Counted from the stretch's first letter, positions 40,701-49,934 are shown. The stretch: 64,000 nucleotides of DNA from Melanocharis versteri (GCA_013397845.1 VZTG01006403.1:62001-126000); one strand, 5' to 3'. Translations and numbers: made by a program. The notes: generated from the sequence alone by a model not told the origin.

Positions 40701-43700
40701 GCCGTGGAGAAGAAAAAGCAGTTGGAAGGCACAGAATGCACAGCTCTGATTGCTGTGTGACAGCAAGGGGGGGTATCCATGCAGAGAGAGCTGAACAAGG
40801 AGGAAGGCAAAAGGTGCTTATGAGATATTTGCATTGTTATTAGTGTTCTTCTCCCTACAGTTTACTAAAAGCCCAGTTTTCCATACCTGTTTCTCATTCA
40901 AGCGTTGTTTTTTTTTCTTTTGTTTCTCTTGGCAGCCTGAGAATATCCTGTGCGTGAACCGAGAGGCAAATCAAATAAAAATTATTGATTTTGGATTGGC
41001 AAGAAGGTACATGCATGTGTTATCACTAATCATAAATGAATTAGGAAACAGTGAAAAAAGTATTGCATCCCTACAATGATGTATTTGATACATAATGGTC
41101 TTCAACTGTTCTTAGGACAAAATTGTTTCTTTTAACCAGGGATATCTTTTAATACAGAATGTTTGGAGCTGAGTGAAAAAGATTTTTCCTGAAACCTTCT
41201 TTTCAGGTAGAAGGTTGAAAGAGGGCTGATTCTCACTAAGCATGCATATAAGTATCTTGAAACAGCTAAAATGGACGAAACCAGTGGTACATCTTGTCTA
41301 GTCTCTTGTCTCCAGTATTAAGAGATTCTTCAAAAGGGACTGTAAGATACCATCGAGGGCTCTTACAATATATCCCATGCTATATCACTTTCTAGTTTAA
41401 TTAGGTGCTATAACCTCAGTGAAGGATTTACTGCTTAAAAATTTCATGCCTATGATATGGAGAAGTCCCAAAAGTATGGTAAGAGCTGCTCTGAGAAGTC
41501 CTTGAAATATGAATTTCTTCCTTTTTGTAGCAATTCCATTTTGTCCTAGTATGATACAAAGCTTGCAAACACTTTTCATTCTATATATGGGCATATTTCT
41601 TTTTAGTTTGTGCCTCTGTTTGTCCTTGTTTTCCTACTAAATTTTCTGTATGTTTCTGGAATTCCTCTAAGTGCTAGACAATTGATGATGCAACTTTAAT
41701 AAGAACTGTTATTGATGTCCTTTGTTAATGTTTCCATTTCCTAGATATAAACCTAGGGAAAAACTTCGAGTTAACTTTGGGACTCCAGAATTTCTTGCTC
41801 CTGAAGTTGTGAATTATGAGTTTGTCTCTTTTCCTACAGACATGTGGAGTTTAGGAGTCATTGCTTATATGCTGTAAGTAGGATTCAGTATCTGCTTTGT
41901 TCCAGGTTGAACTGTCTGTCATTCAAGTTTGTTGTTATACTGGATGAGTGAAAAAATGTATAACCAAAATAGGAAACGTAAACTTCTTTCCAAGTTCCAT
42001 ATTGAGAAATCTCTCCTCTTTTCCAATTGCCATGAACTTTTCGTCTTTGTTTTTTTGCACATCTCTCAAGAGTGTTCGAGCATCACACTTCCAGAATAAT
42101 GTAAGCTGCTTGGTAAATTCCCAGTGGGTAGAGCAAGAGTGGTCAGAGGTCTAGAAAATATGACCTGCCATGAAAGACAGTAATGCTTGGTGTGTTAGAG
42201 AAGATGGGTGATTATTTAAACATGTAAATAGATGAGAAACTGGGAATGGTCTGGAGACTTTCTTAGTAGTATTTTTTAAGATAGGCCAGAGTGACAGAAC
42301 AATCTTAGCTGGCACATTGAAGACCACATACAGGAAGAGGGAAAGACAAGAGGACTGAACATATTCCTTTTTACTTCAGCCTCACTGGATTGTCTCCTTT
42401 TTTGGGTGATGATGACAATGAGACCCTCAACAATATCCTGGCCTGTAACTGGGATTTTGAAGATGAGGAATTTCGAGATGTTTCTGATGAGGCCAAAGAT
42501 TTCATATCAAAGCTTCTCATCAAGGAAAAATGGTATATAATCCTGTATCTTTGAAATGTGTGCTCCATGCCGTCATGACACAGTTGTGTCACTTGTGCTG
42601 CTCCATTGCAGAACTAATACGATTTATCTAAGTTTTTTATGTCCAGATACAGTATTATAATGACACTTCATTGATATTGTTCATTGTATCCCTCAAATAC
42701 TCTGAAATTGCCTGAATATATTTTTGCTGTGAAACAAAACTTAATTCATCTGCCATCTGTCATGCTGTTCTGAAACGACAGCGTTGCATGGTGGCAGAAC
42801 ACATGACCTGTAGCAGATAATTGCTGAACTGTAAGATTCTGGGAAAAACTCTTAATAGCATTCTGGTTTTCCTCTAGCTGGAGATTAAGTGCAACTGCTG
42901 CCTTAAAACACCCATGGTTAACAGACCACAAGCTCCACTGCAGACTCCAGGTCCCTACATTTAAATATCCTTGTGCATCTGCTGTTGCCCTCTTATGTTG
43001 CCCCATCACTTTGCTTTGACATTTTTCTTAACTTCATTTGAGTCTTTGTTGCTGATTCATTTCTTGCCACTGTGAACCACTTGTGTCCCGTCGATTTTTT
43101 TTTAGCTGTTACAATTTGCATGCTCACACTTGCTCATGCATCAGTTCTTGCATGTCTGGGAGGAAATGTAAGATCTTGCAATGCTGTGTGTTGCCGAGTG
43201 GATTGATTTCTTAGCAAAATGAAAGTATTTCCAAAATGAGCACTGAATTACCATACTAAAAGGATTTTCCAGCTGGGGATGATTCTTGTTCCTGCTTTGA
43301 AAACCCTTTCAGGCTTTCCTGAAGACCCCTATGAGTGCTGTTAGATTTCATCCTTCCTCTTCCAAAGAGATACCTTTCCCAACAGAACTTGGAACTTCAC
43401 CTAGTGCATACCTTTGTACTTAAGCACCTTCTTGCCCTTTGATGGCTGCCAGCTTAGTGGCCAACACAAAAGGAGAAATTATTTGCTCAAGCAAACAATT
43501 CAGTTGGGCTGAGCTGGAGGAGCAACAAGATTTTAAATCACTTTGGTTGTTCCTGGGTCAGTAATTTTTGGAGATTCACGCTGTTGGTGACACTGCTGTT
43601 GGCTGGTTCTAAGTGAGTCCACTCTGTGGTTCAGTGGTTCACAAAGGGCTAATTTTAAGCAGGTCTCAGAATTTTTACAGCATTTGAAGTGCAATATTCA

Positions 43701-44586
43701 CTTCTTTTGCAGGCAAAGCACTTCTGTGTTATATAAAATGACTACTGTATTGCCTAGGATGTGTATGTCAAGGTGCATTTTCATATACAGCCATCATTAA
43801 GAATTAATAGACTATATTATTAATTAACAAAATAATGCTATTAAAATAAGAGCAAAAATTGTGATGATAATCAAGCAGAGGTAGCCCTACTGATAAGGCA
43901 GTGGATGGACTGAATAATGTCTTGACAGCTCTGTCCTTGCAAGATATTCCTGTCATAGAGTAAGAATAACCAGAATTACTATAAAATAGGATATAAAAAT
44001 CAAATAAATTAGTCTAATGTTCACTTAAATTTAGTTTTCCTTATAACCCCCCAGGACAGCAATGCCCACGAGATTATTAGAAGATTTGTTAGTGTGTGTG
44101 CACAGTAAAAATAGAAGAGTTTGTCATGGTTAATACATCTTCAGAGGTTTTCGTAGGATACAATTTGAGTCCTTTTGTTGGGCTCCAGTGAACCTCTGAT
44201 TTCTGCAATCTGGGGAACAGACAGTCTTCTCCAAATGCTGCAAGAACACAAACTGCTGTCCTTCCTATCACCAGTTTTTTTCTCAGGAAACCCTACCCTA
44301 ATGCAAACCGTACAGCTCATGTTGTCCTTTGCATCTTCTCCCCCAGTTTTTTTAATTCATATTTATGCTTTGCGAAACAGCTTCACTAAACATGCTGATG
44401 TTGCAGTGTTCTTCTGCCATTACCTTAAGTAGAGGTAAGATATGTTTGATCTTCAATTAGTGCTCCAATAATGGTATATTTATTTATTTTGTCTGTTTGT
44501 TTGTTTGGTTTGGTTTGTTTTTGTTTTCCTTTCCTTAGAAAAAGGCTAAAGAAGACTGTGTGTCTCAAGCACCCCAGGCTCAATAA
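19082..44586 (+). CDS. Myosin light chain kinase family member 4, 14-exon gene
   Basis: This is a serine/threonine kinase of the MLCK family, known in striated muscle and predicted to act on myosin regulatory light chain. Joining 14 exons gives 778 residues with no phase conflict. Residues 57-180 are coiled coil, with MDVKFASLEEKIDKLL matching the MYLK3 N-terminus. Residues 216-470 are a polar, Glu-rich linker. The kinase domain begins near DDIPTPPAPFDHR (471-483). It has Gly-loop LGGGRFGQV (504-512), Lys527 in AAKII, Glu543 in helix C, HLDLK (Asp619), Asn624, DFG (Asp639) and APE (663-665). These residues look intact, so an active kinase is expected. The tail after the kinase is only KKAKEDCVSQAPQAQ, lacking the calmodulin-binding segment of MYLK2 and MYLK3. 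The kinase region is closer to human MYLK4 than to MYLK3, for example EILGGGRFGQVHKCEE and FESKNDIVLVMEY. Span includes introns. The exon model is from splice signals and phase, not transcripts. Confidence 0.93.
21252..21261 (+). promoter_or_regulatory. MEF2-like site in MYLK4 intron 1
   Basis: CTATTTATAA fits the MEF2 consensus YTA(A/T)4TAR. MEF2 drives many muscle genes and MYLK4 is a muscle kinase, so the site is plausible. Such short AT-rich matches also occur often by chance. Confidence 0.25.
24432..24467 (+). repeat. 9-bp minisatellite, unit TTTACTCCA
   Basis: Four consecutive units (TTTACTCCA, TTTACTCAA, TTTACTCCA, TTTACTCCA) are followed by a diverged TTTACAGAA. Because the unit is 9 bp the array stays open in frame, giving an artificial YSI repeat in a short open frame that is not a gene. 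Confidence 0.9.
30573..30639 (+). CDS. MYLK4 coding exon 2
   Basis: The acceptor is CTTCTCTACAG and the donor is ACAG|GTTAGA. The 67-nt exon encodes VIKEKSHLNETETKEKKPPD and two further residues. It enters in phase 0 from exon 1 and leaves one base (G). With exon 3 that base makes GAT (Asp238). The sequence is charged and low-complexity, part of the disordered linker. It is too short to stand out as an open frame, and the phase match on both sides is the main support. Confidence 0.75.
31093..31567 (+). CDS. MYLK4 coding exon 3 (Glu-rich linker)
   Basis: The acceptor is TTTACTTATAG and the donor is GGAAG|GTAAGG. It encodes residues 238-396, extremely rich in Glu and Lys (for example EEQQEEKKNEGEGNADESEK), and is predicted to be disordered and acidic. 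The open frame starts upstream at 31014, but that part is intron. The paralog MYLK3 also has a long, poorly conserved linker between its coiled coil and kinase domain. Confidence 0.85.
32399..32578 (+). CDS. MYLK4 coding exon 4 (linker)
   Basis: The acceptor TTTTGTCCTTGCAG is strong. The donor AAAAAG|GTCTTA is weaker (pyrimidine at +3). The 180-nt exon encodes residues 396-456, polar and Ser/Gly/Lys-rich, for example CKSCEKGTGNSSSIPGQ. It enters in phase 2 and leaves two bases, which cannot join exon 6 directly but fit exon 5. Other internal GT sites (32419, 32473, 32503, 32563) would allow direct joining to exon 6, so the 3' end is not certain. Confidence 0.65.
32881..32924 (+). CDS. MYLK4 coding exon 5 (44-nt small exon)
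   Basis: It is preceded by a long pyrimidine tract (CCTCTCTCTCTCTTC ... AAAAG) and followed by TCAG|GTGTGG. It takes phase 2 from exon 4 (AG|A, Arg456) and encodes AKPPKYRVEGEIIS. It leaves one G, which with the AT of exon 6 makes Asp471 of the family DD-x-PxPPAPF motif. Exons 4 and 6 are phase-incompatible without it, so the fit is good though indirect evidence. The sequence itself is not recognisable by homology. Confidence 0.6.
32925..35176 (+). other. MYLK4 intron 5 (2.3 kb)
   Basis: It lies between the small exon 5 and the first kinase-domain exon. I see no repeat, RNA gene or additional coding exon. The short open frames here have no recognisable motif. Introns 2-4 (30640-31092, 31568-32398, 32579-32880) likewise hold nothing recognisable. 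Confidence 0.6.
35177..35282 (+). CDS. MYLK4 coding exon 6 (start of kinase region)
   Basis: The acceptor is GTCTTTTTTAG and the donor GGAGG|GTAAGT is near-consensus. It encodes residues 471-506, with DDIPTPPAPFDHRIVSAK and EDEILGG. These match the conserved segment just before the kinase domain in MYLK3 and MYLK4 (PAPPAPFDHR). The Gly-rich loop is split across the exon 6/7 junction, with phase 2. Confidence 0.92.
36143..36236 (+). CDS. MYLK4 coding exon 7 (Gly-loop and ATP lysine)
   Basis: The acceptor is CTTTTTTTCTAG and the donor is CAGAAG|GTTGGT. It encodes residues 506-537: GGRFGQVHKCEEKATGLKLA followed by AKIIKAQGPKQK. It completes the nucleotide-binding loop and carries Lys527, which contacts ATP phosphates in protein kinases. 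Confidence 0.95.
37285..37394 (+). CDS. MYLK4 coding exon 8 (helix C)
   Basis: The acceptor is GGCTCTTTACAG and the donor is GAATA|GTAAGT. It encodes residues 538-574, DEVKNEINVMNQLNHVNLIQ then LYDAFESKNDIVLVMEY. Glu543 is the likely helix C glutamate that pairs with Lys527. The stretch FESKNDIVLVMEY is identical to the human MYLK4 sequence I recall and differs from MYLK3, supporting the paralog call. Confidence 0.95.
38511..38652 (+). CDS. MYLK4 coding exon 9 (catalytic loop)
   Basis: The acceptor is TTTTTCTCCTCAG and the donor is CTCAAG|GTAGAG. It encodes residues 574-621, including VEGGELFDRIIDENYNLTE and YILHLDLK. The catalytic loop is HLD rather than HRD, as in the other MLCK family members. 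Asp619 is the catalytic base and Lys621 follows. Confidence 0.95.
38653..40935 (+). other. MYLK4 intron 9 (2.3 kb)
   Basis: AT-rich intron between the catalytic-loop exon and the DFG exon. No repeat element, RNA or extra exon was recognised. Introns 6-8 (35283-36142, 36237-37284, 37395-38510) are shorter and equally featureless. Confidence 0.65.
40936..41006 (+). CDS. MYLK4 coding exon 10 (DFG)
   Basis: The acceptor is TTTCTCTTGGCAG and the donor is AGAAG|GTACAT. It encodes PENILCVNREANQIKIIDFG and LAR (residues 622-644). Asn624 and the DFG Asp639 are the metal ligands. The 71-nt exon lies inside a longer open frame whose flanks are intron. Confidence 0.95.
41745..41873 (+). CDS. MYLK4 coding exon 11 (activation and APE segment)
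   Basis: The acceptor is TTTCCATTTCCTAG and the donor is ATGCT|GTAAGT. It encodes residues 645-688, YKPREKLRVNFGTPEFLAPE followed by VVNYEFVSFPTDMWSLGVIA. It covers the P+1 loop, the APE motif and helix F, all strongly conserved within the MLCK family. Confidence 0.95.
42380..42532 (+). CDS. MYLK4 coding exon 12 (C-lobe)
   Basis: The acceptor is TTTTTACTTCAG and the donor is AAATG|GTATAT. It encodes residues 688-739, including LTGLSPFLGDDDNETLNNIL and DEAKDFISKLLIKEK. It ends in phase 2 with TG. Spliced to exon 13 this gives Cys739. Spliced directly to 44539 it would give TGA. Confidence 0.95.
42878..42950 (+). CDS. MYLK4 coding exon 13 (end of kinase C-lobe)
   Basis: The acceptor is GGTTTTCCTCTAG and the donor is CTCCAG|GTCCCT. 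It encodes residues 739-763, CWRLSATAALKHPWLTDHKL followed by HCRLQ, matching human SWRISASEALKHPWLSDHKL. It leaves in phase 0. Without splicing, the frame runs on to a TGA at 43007-43009, giving a different short tail. The tail supplied by exon 14 fits the human MYLK4 C-terminus better (both start with KK). Confidence 0.88.
42951..44538 (+). other. MYLK4 intron 13 (1.6 kb)
   Basis: The intron precedes the terminal coding exon. A T/G-rich (TTTG)n-like tract at about 44488-44530 runs into TTTCCTTTCCTTAG and probably serves as the polypyrimidine tract of the last acceptor. Nothing else was recognised. Introns 10-12 (41007-41744, 41874-42379, 42533-42877) are also empty. Confidence 0.6.
44539..44586 (+). 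CDS. MYLK4 coding exon 14 (new C-terminal tail)
   Basis: The acceptor is TTTCCTTTCCTTAG. In phase 0 after exon 13 it encodes KKAKEDCVSQAPQAQ and ends at TAA (44584-44586). The human MYLK4 tail, as I recall it, is KKKNRGSDAQDFVTK: the same length, and it also begins with KK. A calmodulin-binding helix is absent. The same DNA read one base later carries a decayed but clear MYLK2/3-type coding sequence, so this tail seems to reuse an older exon in a different frame. Confidence 0.72.
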   Translation, partial: KKAKEDCVSQAPQAQ

Positions 44587-44671
44587 CCTCTCTGAAAGAG
44601 CTGCCAAACAGAAGGTTTGTTTCAGGTCCCAAATGTTCCTTCAGATGTAAAAGCTGTAGTCCCTGTGGAAG
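44539..44671 (+). pseudogene. Relic exon for MLCK calmodulin-binding region
   Basis: Starting at 44540, the reading is KRLKKTVCLKHPRLNNLSER, AAKQKVCFRSQMFLQM, stop, KL, stop, SLWK. In MYLK2 the same exon reads (from memory) RMSAAQCLAHPWLNNLAEKA, KRCNRRLKSQILLKKYLMKR, RWK. CL-HP-LNNL-E-A, SQ--L and the closing WK line up without gaps. The copy is dead in this frame. The first base would make TGA with the TG of exon 12, TAA and TAG interrupt it (44648-44650, 44657-44659), and the GT donor expected after WK is GG at 44672. Its first 48 bases double as coding exon 14. Confidence 0.82.
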
Positions 44672-45587
44672 GGATCAGTGGGCAGCTGAAAACCTTGTAT
44701 AGTCCAAAGTGCACCGTCCAAACTGTATTCACCACCACCATCCCTGCTGCTGTCTGGAAAGCATTCAAAATGCAAACTGGCTGTATTACTTATACCAAGT
44801 AACAGCAATGTGCAAAATAATTAATGGGTATGGGGCCATATGGGCTGCAAACCCTGGCCGTTTTAGAGGGAATGGTTATGCTCCCACTGGCTCTCATGGG
44901 GCAGGATTTCACCCAATAATTTTGCAGTGTTGAAAGCTTTCGGGTTTTCATGCTGTGGTTAGAAGTACAGTTTAAAAAGGGTAGAAATATGAAAAGTAAT
45001 AACTTTTTAGCAGAGGCACGGGCCAGACCCTCAGGGCAGCTTGACTAACTGCAGTGAAATCAAAGCAAGGTGTCCCCTAAAAGAAGCTGCTCCACACGTC
45101 CGAGGACCCAGTTCTGACAGGGCACTCCCCCTTCCCTTTTACCAACCCAAACAATTTTGACAGAGCATCTCTCTGTCTTTTTTCCCTGGCTCCTCGTGTT
45201 TGCCCTTTCATTAACAAACAGTTCATTAGTGGTTCTCAGGCTGGCTTGGTTGCCTCCACTGGGGATCAGGGAGACTCAAGTCTGGTCTCTTTTTCTGTCC
45301 CTGGTCTTTGACCAATGCATACTCACTCAGCCACTTTGAAATCGCGCTGCCTCAGGCGGTGCAGTATCTCCATAAACCAGTACTCCAACTCCTACAGCCA
45401 CTTTCACCAACTACCACAGAAACTGGTGGCTCTGTTCAGGGACCAGGGGAACTGCTCAAAGGTTCTGGAGGCCATCTCTGGGCAAAACCCAGTGGAGGGT
45501 CAAGATGTGAATTAGGCTGAGAACACACACATACACTGTAAAACCACTTCCTTTTCATAGTGCGTCATGAGTAACAACAGGATGCCA

Positions 45588-46305
45588 AATTAAAAGTAGT
45601 CCACCTTTCACCACAAGCAAGTTTTTAATGGTGCCATCATCCATCATCTGCTTGGTAGAGCAAGTGATGGAAGGAATGGCGTTGTTTTGCAATGAGTTTT
45701 TTCCAGGAACATTGGAAAAAGAGAGTATTGTGAGAGGTTGGAATTTTTGTTTTGACTAAGTAAGATTAGAACAAATTTTATACAGTGTAGTGTAGTAACA
45801 CAGAAGGAAATTATCTTTACATGAGCTGTTTCAGGGGCATGAAGATGCCTTTCTGTGATACAGTGGAAGCCAGTAAGGACTAAAGTACCATTATTACATC
45901 CAACTTGCTCTCTGAAGCCATGTAACTCCCTGATACGGTAATATCTGATCATCAACTTCTGGAGTGGAAATCCAGTGGGAATTTACACCTCTCTGTGATC
46001 CTCAGTATTACCCCTCACTTCACTGGTGCTGAGACAGATTCCATGAAGCTTGCGTCCGCTCACCTCTGTGCTTCCACACAGTAGTTTTCTAAACAGGTTT
46101 TTCAGCCCTGTTGCAAGATTAGTGTTTGTATCTGGATTTCCCATTTCAAGCCACTAATTTGTGGCAACAAACACAGCAACAAAATGCTGAAAATTCTCTC
46201 TCTCTAATGCAGGAAGCACTGCATTACAGAATTTTCTATTACAACCAAAGTCAACTTTAAGATAAATTGACTGTCTAACAGCAGTCAAAATTATTTTTAA
46301 ATAAA
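45588..46305 (+). other. Candidate poly(A) signals for MYLK4
   Basis: After the stop codon at 44586, the first ATTAAA is at 45588-45593 and the first AATAAA at 46300-46305. Further AATAAA motifs occur at 47776-47781 and 48272-48277. No downstream element decides between them, so the 3' end of the transcript is unknown. Confidence 0.25.
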
Positions 46306-46901
46306 CTTTTAATAGCTTTGTAACATAGTAACCTACCCATGATCTAACTTGCAGGAAAATCTGGTTTTGGCTTTTGCAGTGTTATTTCCTCTGTGTGTGT
46401 TTTTCTTTTTGGAGTTTATTTGAGTTTACTTAATGAGTGGATCTAAAGTCATAGCTGTGCTCTATTTTTAAAGAATCCCTTTAGCTATTTTTATCAGGCA
46501 AGTAGTATAGTTACCACATTTAACCCAAAATAATGCATTCAAGTGCCAGTTGATTTAGACCTGGCATTATAAATGCTTGCAGTGGTCACACAAATAGATG
46601 GAGAGGTTTGCAGCATGCGATCTGTATAGCAAGAGAGGCAAAAGAAGCAGAGTAGCTGCATTTCAAGAGGCCCCTCCAGGATCAATTCTACACTTAACAA
46701 AGTGACCTTGTCTTTTTACTATTGTATAAAACATTTCACAGAAAAGGTGGCTGTGAGAATCCTTTGCAAGCAAGAAGCTTCAATGCTGCTTGCTTTTCTT
46801 TATGCAAAAAGAAACCACCATGCGGTCATCCCAGAACACTTAACCAAATGAAAAAAATATACTGCTGAATTAACTGGATTCTTGTTTTGTTTATTTTGCA
46901 G

Positions 46902-46982
46902 AAAAGCTGCTGTGTGGTTACTGCTGCTAAGAGATTTGAAAATATCAGCAGTCTCGGTGCTTTACCCTCCTGCCATGACTGA
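46902..46982 (+). pseudogene. Relic terminal exon of MLCK-type C-terminus
   Basis: A good acceptor (TTGTTTATTTTGCAG) is followed by an open 81-nt exon encoding KSCCVVTAAKRFENISSLGA, then LPSCHD and TGA. The MYLK2 C-terminus is, from memory, [27 protein letters not shown] and that of MYLK3 contains VVTAANRLRKF. This is therefore the final exon of the ancestral calmodulin-binding tail. It has no internal stop and keeps its acceptor, but the exon that should feed it (44539-44671) is broken. It could survive as a rare alternative exon or simply as a slowly decaying relic. Confidence 0.75.
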
Positions 46983-49699
46983 GACTTCTGCTAAATGGAC
47001 CAACAGCACTTCAGTTGCAGGACAAGTCCCAGCACTGTGGAGCTGCTTCTTCTCTATTCAGCTGTTGAAAGAAGGAAAGTATTTCTTCAAGTTGCAGGAA
47101 CGTGTTTCTTCTGGAGCAGCATGTTCTCCATGCCTGCGAGTGCTACATTAGCTTGGCTTCATAATGAACTTTTCTCTATCTAGTCTTATATCCTCATCTA
47201 CTTATCAAAGGCTCCTGAAAGTTCAAATTATCGTGTAAAACTAACTGTTTCTCATCTCAGCCCAGAAGACAATCTGTCACTACATTATATCTGTAGCCAA
47301 GGTTCATTTGACACTGGAGTCAAATAATTAAAAAAAAAAAGTCACAGCAAATTTAAAGCTGCCTTATGTAGAAGATTTGAAGTTTGTTTTTCCTGTCACA
47401 CTTAAATGAGTTAAGGATTAGCTCAACCAGAGTTAAAGTCATGTTAATGTAACACCAGTGGAAGGGAGAAATGAGGCTTTCCTTGTGTGTCAGTGAATTT
47501 GCTGCAACTGTGATTTGGTACATTTCAGGATTTTTTAGCCTGATGAATTACTGTTCGCTGTAAATACACTTGGATTAATTAAACAAGAGAACAAGGCACT
47601 ATTCACTTGTACCCATGCAGACCCTGTTCTCCAAAATGCAAGTATAATTCAGAGTTATTTTAACAGAGGGTGATTTTATATCAGCTAATCTGTTTAATGC
47701 TAATTTAACTGATTAGGACCACTGGCAAAGAGGTGAGTCAGTGCTTTGCTCATATAACCTCTGAGTACATGCTCAAATAAAAATCCTCTGTATTTCTAAA
47801 GTTTTCTTATTTTGCTCCCAAGCCTTTCTGATTCTTAACTAGGTAAAAAAGTGGGAGTCAGAACAGTTGAATTCTTTACCTGAAATTGTTTGAATATGGC
47901 TCATCATTAAGTGAATCTGAAACTAAGTTGCCAAGGCTTTGAAGTTAAAATAATGAGACTTATTCCCTGCTGTATATGGCTTTCTTACTGCTTGGTTTCA
48001 GAACTACATAAATACAAATTGTAATGAGTATTTTATTTAATCATGCTGCTGTGGTGTCTTTACATGGTCTTTGCTTAATCCAGTTCTGATCAAACCACAT
48101 ATTAACATAGCTATCTCTATATATTTATCTATGCCTTTCATATATTTATATATTTCAGTTCTGTCTTTTTAAAAAAGGGATCAACATAAAGACAAAACAG
48201 TATTATTATTCATCGCCACGCAATGAATTGCTTTTCACACCTTTGTCCTTTCTGGATAGCATTCATCTTGAAATAAAAAGGGGCACATTAACGGGACATC
48301 ATGGCCATCACACTCTCTACAGCCAGTTTGATTCAATGTTTTAAAATCATTGTAGTACATCTCTTAAGACTGCTCCTGTAAATGAACCGGGCTTCTTACA
48401 GCCGTAACATCTTAGTAATATTGATGTGTTGCACCAGAGGTTGCAAATACTGCTATCACACACTGACACACCACGTAACTTTTATACAATATAGAGTACT
48501 GCCACCTTCAAGTCCTCATCTGTAGTCTTAACTAAAGTAAGGTTTGACAAGCAGAAATGGAAGTGTCTTTGTGAAAAGACTGAGCAGTCTCAAAGCAAGA
48601 AAATGAGCATATGACGTTTAGATAGAAGTTGGGCTGCTTGTTTTTAGTCATCGTTTATTTTTGCCTCTACAAAATAAATAGAAAAGCTGTCTTTCTGTTA
48701 GGGCTGGAGTTCCCACTCCTGTTCTGACTGTCTTCAAGATATTGTAGTTTTTGTACAGTAAACAACTCAATGATCAGACTAAAATGCAGCAAACAACTTT
48801 GGAATGAGAGGATCTCGTTATGCACTTTAGTGCCACTATTGTAGAATTGGATCAGGGTTTTGTTTTCCCTGTCGTAGATTTTACATGGATATGAATTAAC
48901 TGCCTGTAATTTTGAATCTTATTAACTATACTAAAATGATAGTGTGACTACAGTCTTTTCTGCTTTGTTGTTCAGTTGAATTAAGAGGATTTATTATTTG
49001 CTGATATATACATCTGAGTAGTAATTAAGAGCTTAGTGCCATGAAGATGAGTCCAGTGTCAGAGTTTGTTGCACTGAGTCAACCACAAATCCTCCAGGAG
49101 ATGTAGGAAAACGTGTCTTCTGTTGAGCACATCCCCCAAGTCCTCTGTCAGAAATAGGAACACATGGGAGGATAGAAGAGCTGGACATATTTTCCCCACC
49201 TTGAGAATTTAGGCATGAGGAGGGGGCCCATCAGCAGCCTCTGGCTTGTGCAACGGGGCAGTGTGCTAACACAATCAAGGCATTTAACTTCCATTCTTAA
49301 TAACATGGATAATTGTGATCACACTCTAGAGTCTTGTCTGTAAATTGTCCCACTGTTTCATTCTTGGAACAGTTCCTGCAGTGGGGAGTGAATTTGAGGG
49401 TGGGACAGTCGGAGGAGTTGGACTGAGCAAGTCCCTGCAGTGACTGAAGGTGCCATTTGGTGCCCAGGGTTAAACCCAGTGGGCCTGCAGGTGTCCAGCA
49501 GAGGAGGAAAGAATCCCAAGCACACTTCTGCTTTTTGCTCCATGGACACTAGATTTGCAGCACCGAGTCAAAAGGGAGTTACATTACCTGGGGCCTTATT
49601 GTTACCAAGGGTAAAAAATTATACTGCTGTGTAATCGTCACTGCTGTGCATAGCAATGTGCCTGAGAAAAATGTCTCCAGAGATGTTCATTTGTGTCCT
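46983..49699. other. 3' flanking DNA without recognisable gene
   Basis: AT-rich DNA downstream of the relic exons. It contains several AATAAA motifs and AT-rich runs (for example 48115-48165). No coding exon, RNA or repeat family was recognised. Part of it may be MYLK4 3' UTR if a distal poly(A) site is used. Confidence 0.5.
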
Positions 49700-49701
49700 G
49701 T

Positions 49702-49934
49702 ATCCACCTCAACATGAGAAAGAGCTTCCTTACATTGAGGGTGGCAGAGCACTGGGGCAGGCTGCCCAGGGAGGTCATGGAGTCTCCCTCTCTGGAGACA
49801 TTCCAAAACACCCTCGAGGTGTTCCTGTGTCACCTGCTCTAGGTGACCCTGCCTTGGTGGCGGGGTTGGACTGGATGATCTCCAGAGGTCCCTTTCAGCC
49901 CCACCCATTCTGTAATTCTGTGATTCTGTGATCT
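49702..49934 (+). mobile_element. CR1 LINE 3' end (ATTCTGTG tail)
   Basis: The segment contains the CR1 3' block: GAGGGTGGCAGAGCACTGGG, CAGGCTGCCCAGGGAGGT, GGTTGGACTGGATGATCTCC and AGAGGTCCCTTTCAGCCCC. It ends in ATTCTGTAATTCTGTGATTC, the octamer tail of CR1 elements. It is 5'-truncated, with no reverse transcriptase sequence left. Insertion is in + orientation. Confidence 0.9.

Noticed and set aside
42951..43009. Read-through tail after exon 13 (VPTFKYPCASAVALLCCPIT then LL and stop)
   Set aside because: The CTCCAG|GTCCCT donor and the KK-start match of exon 14 to the mammalian MYLK4 tail favour splicing. It remains possible as an intron-retained form.
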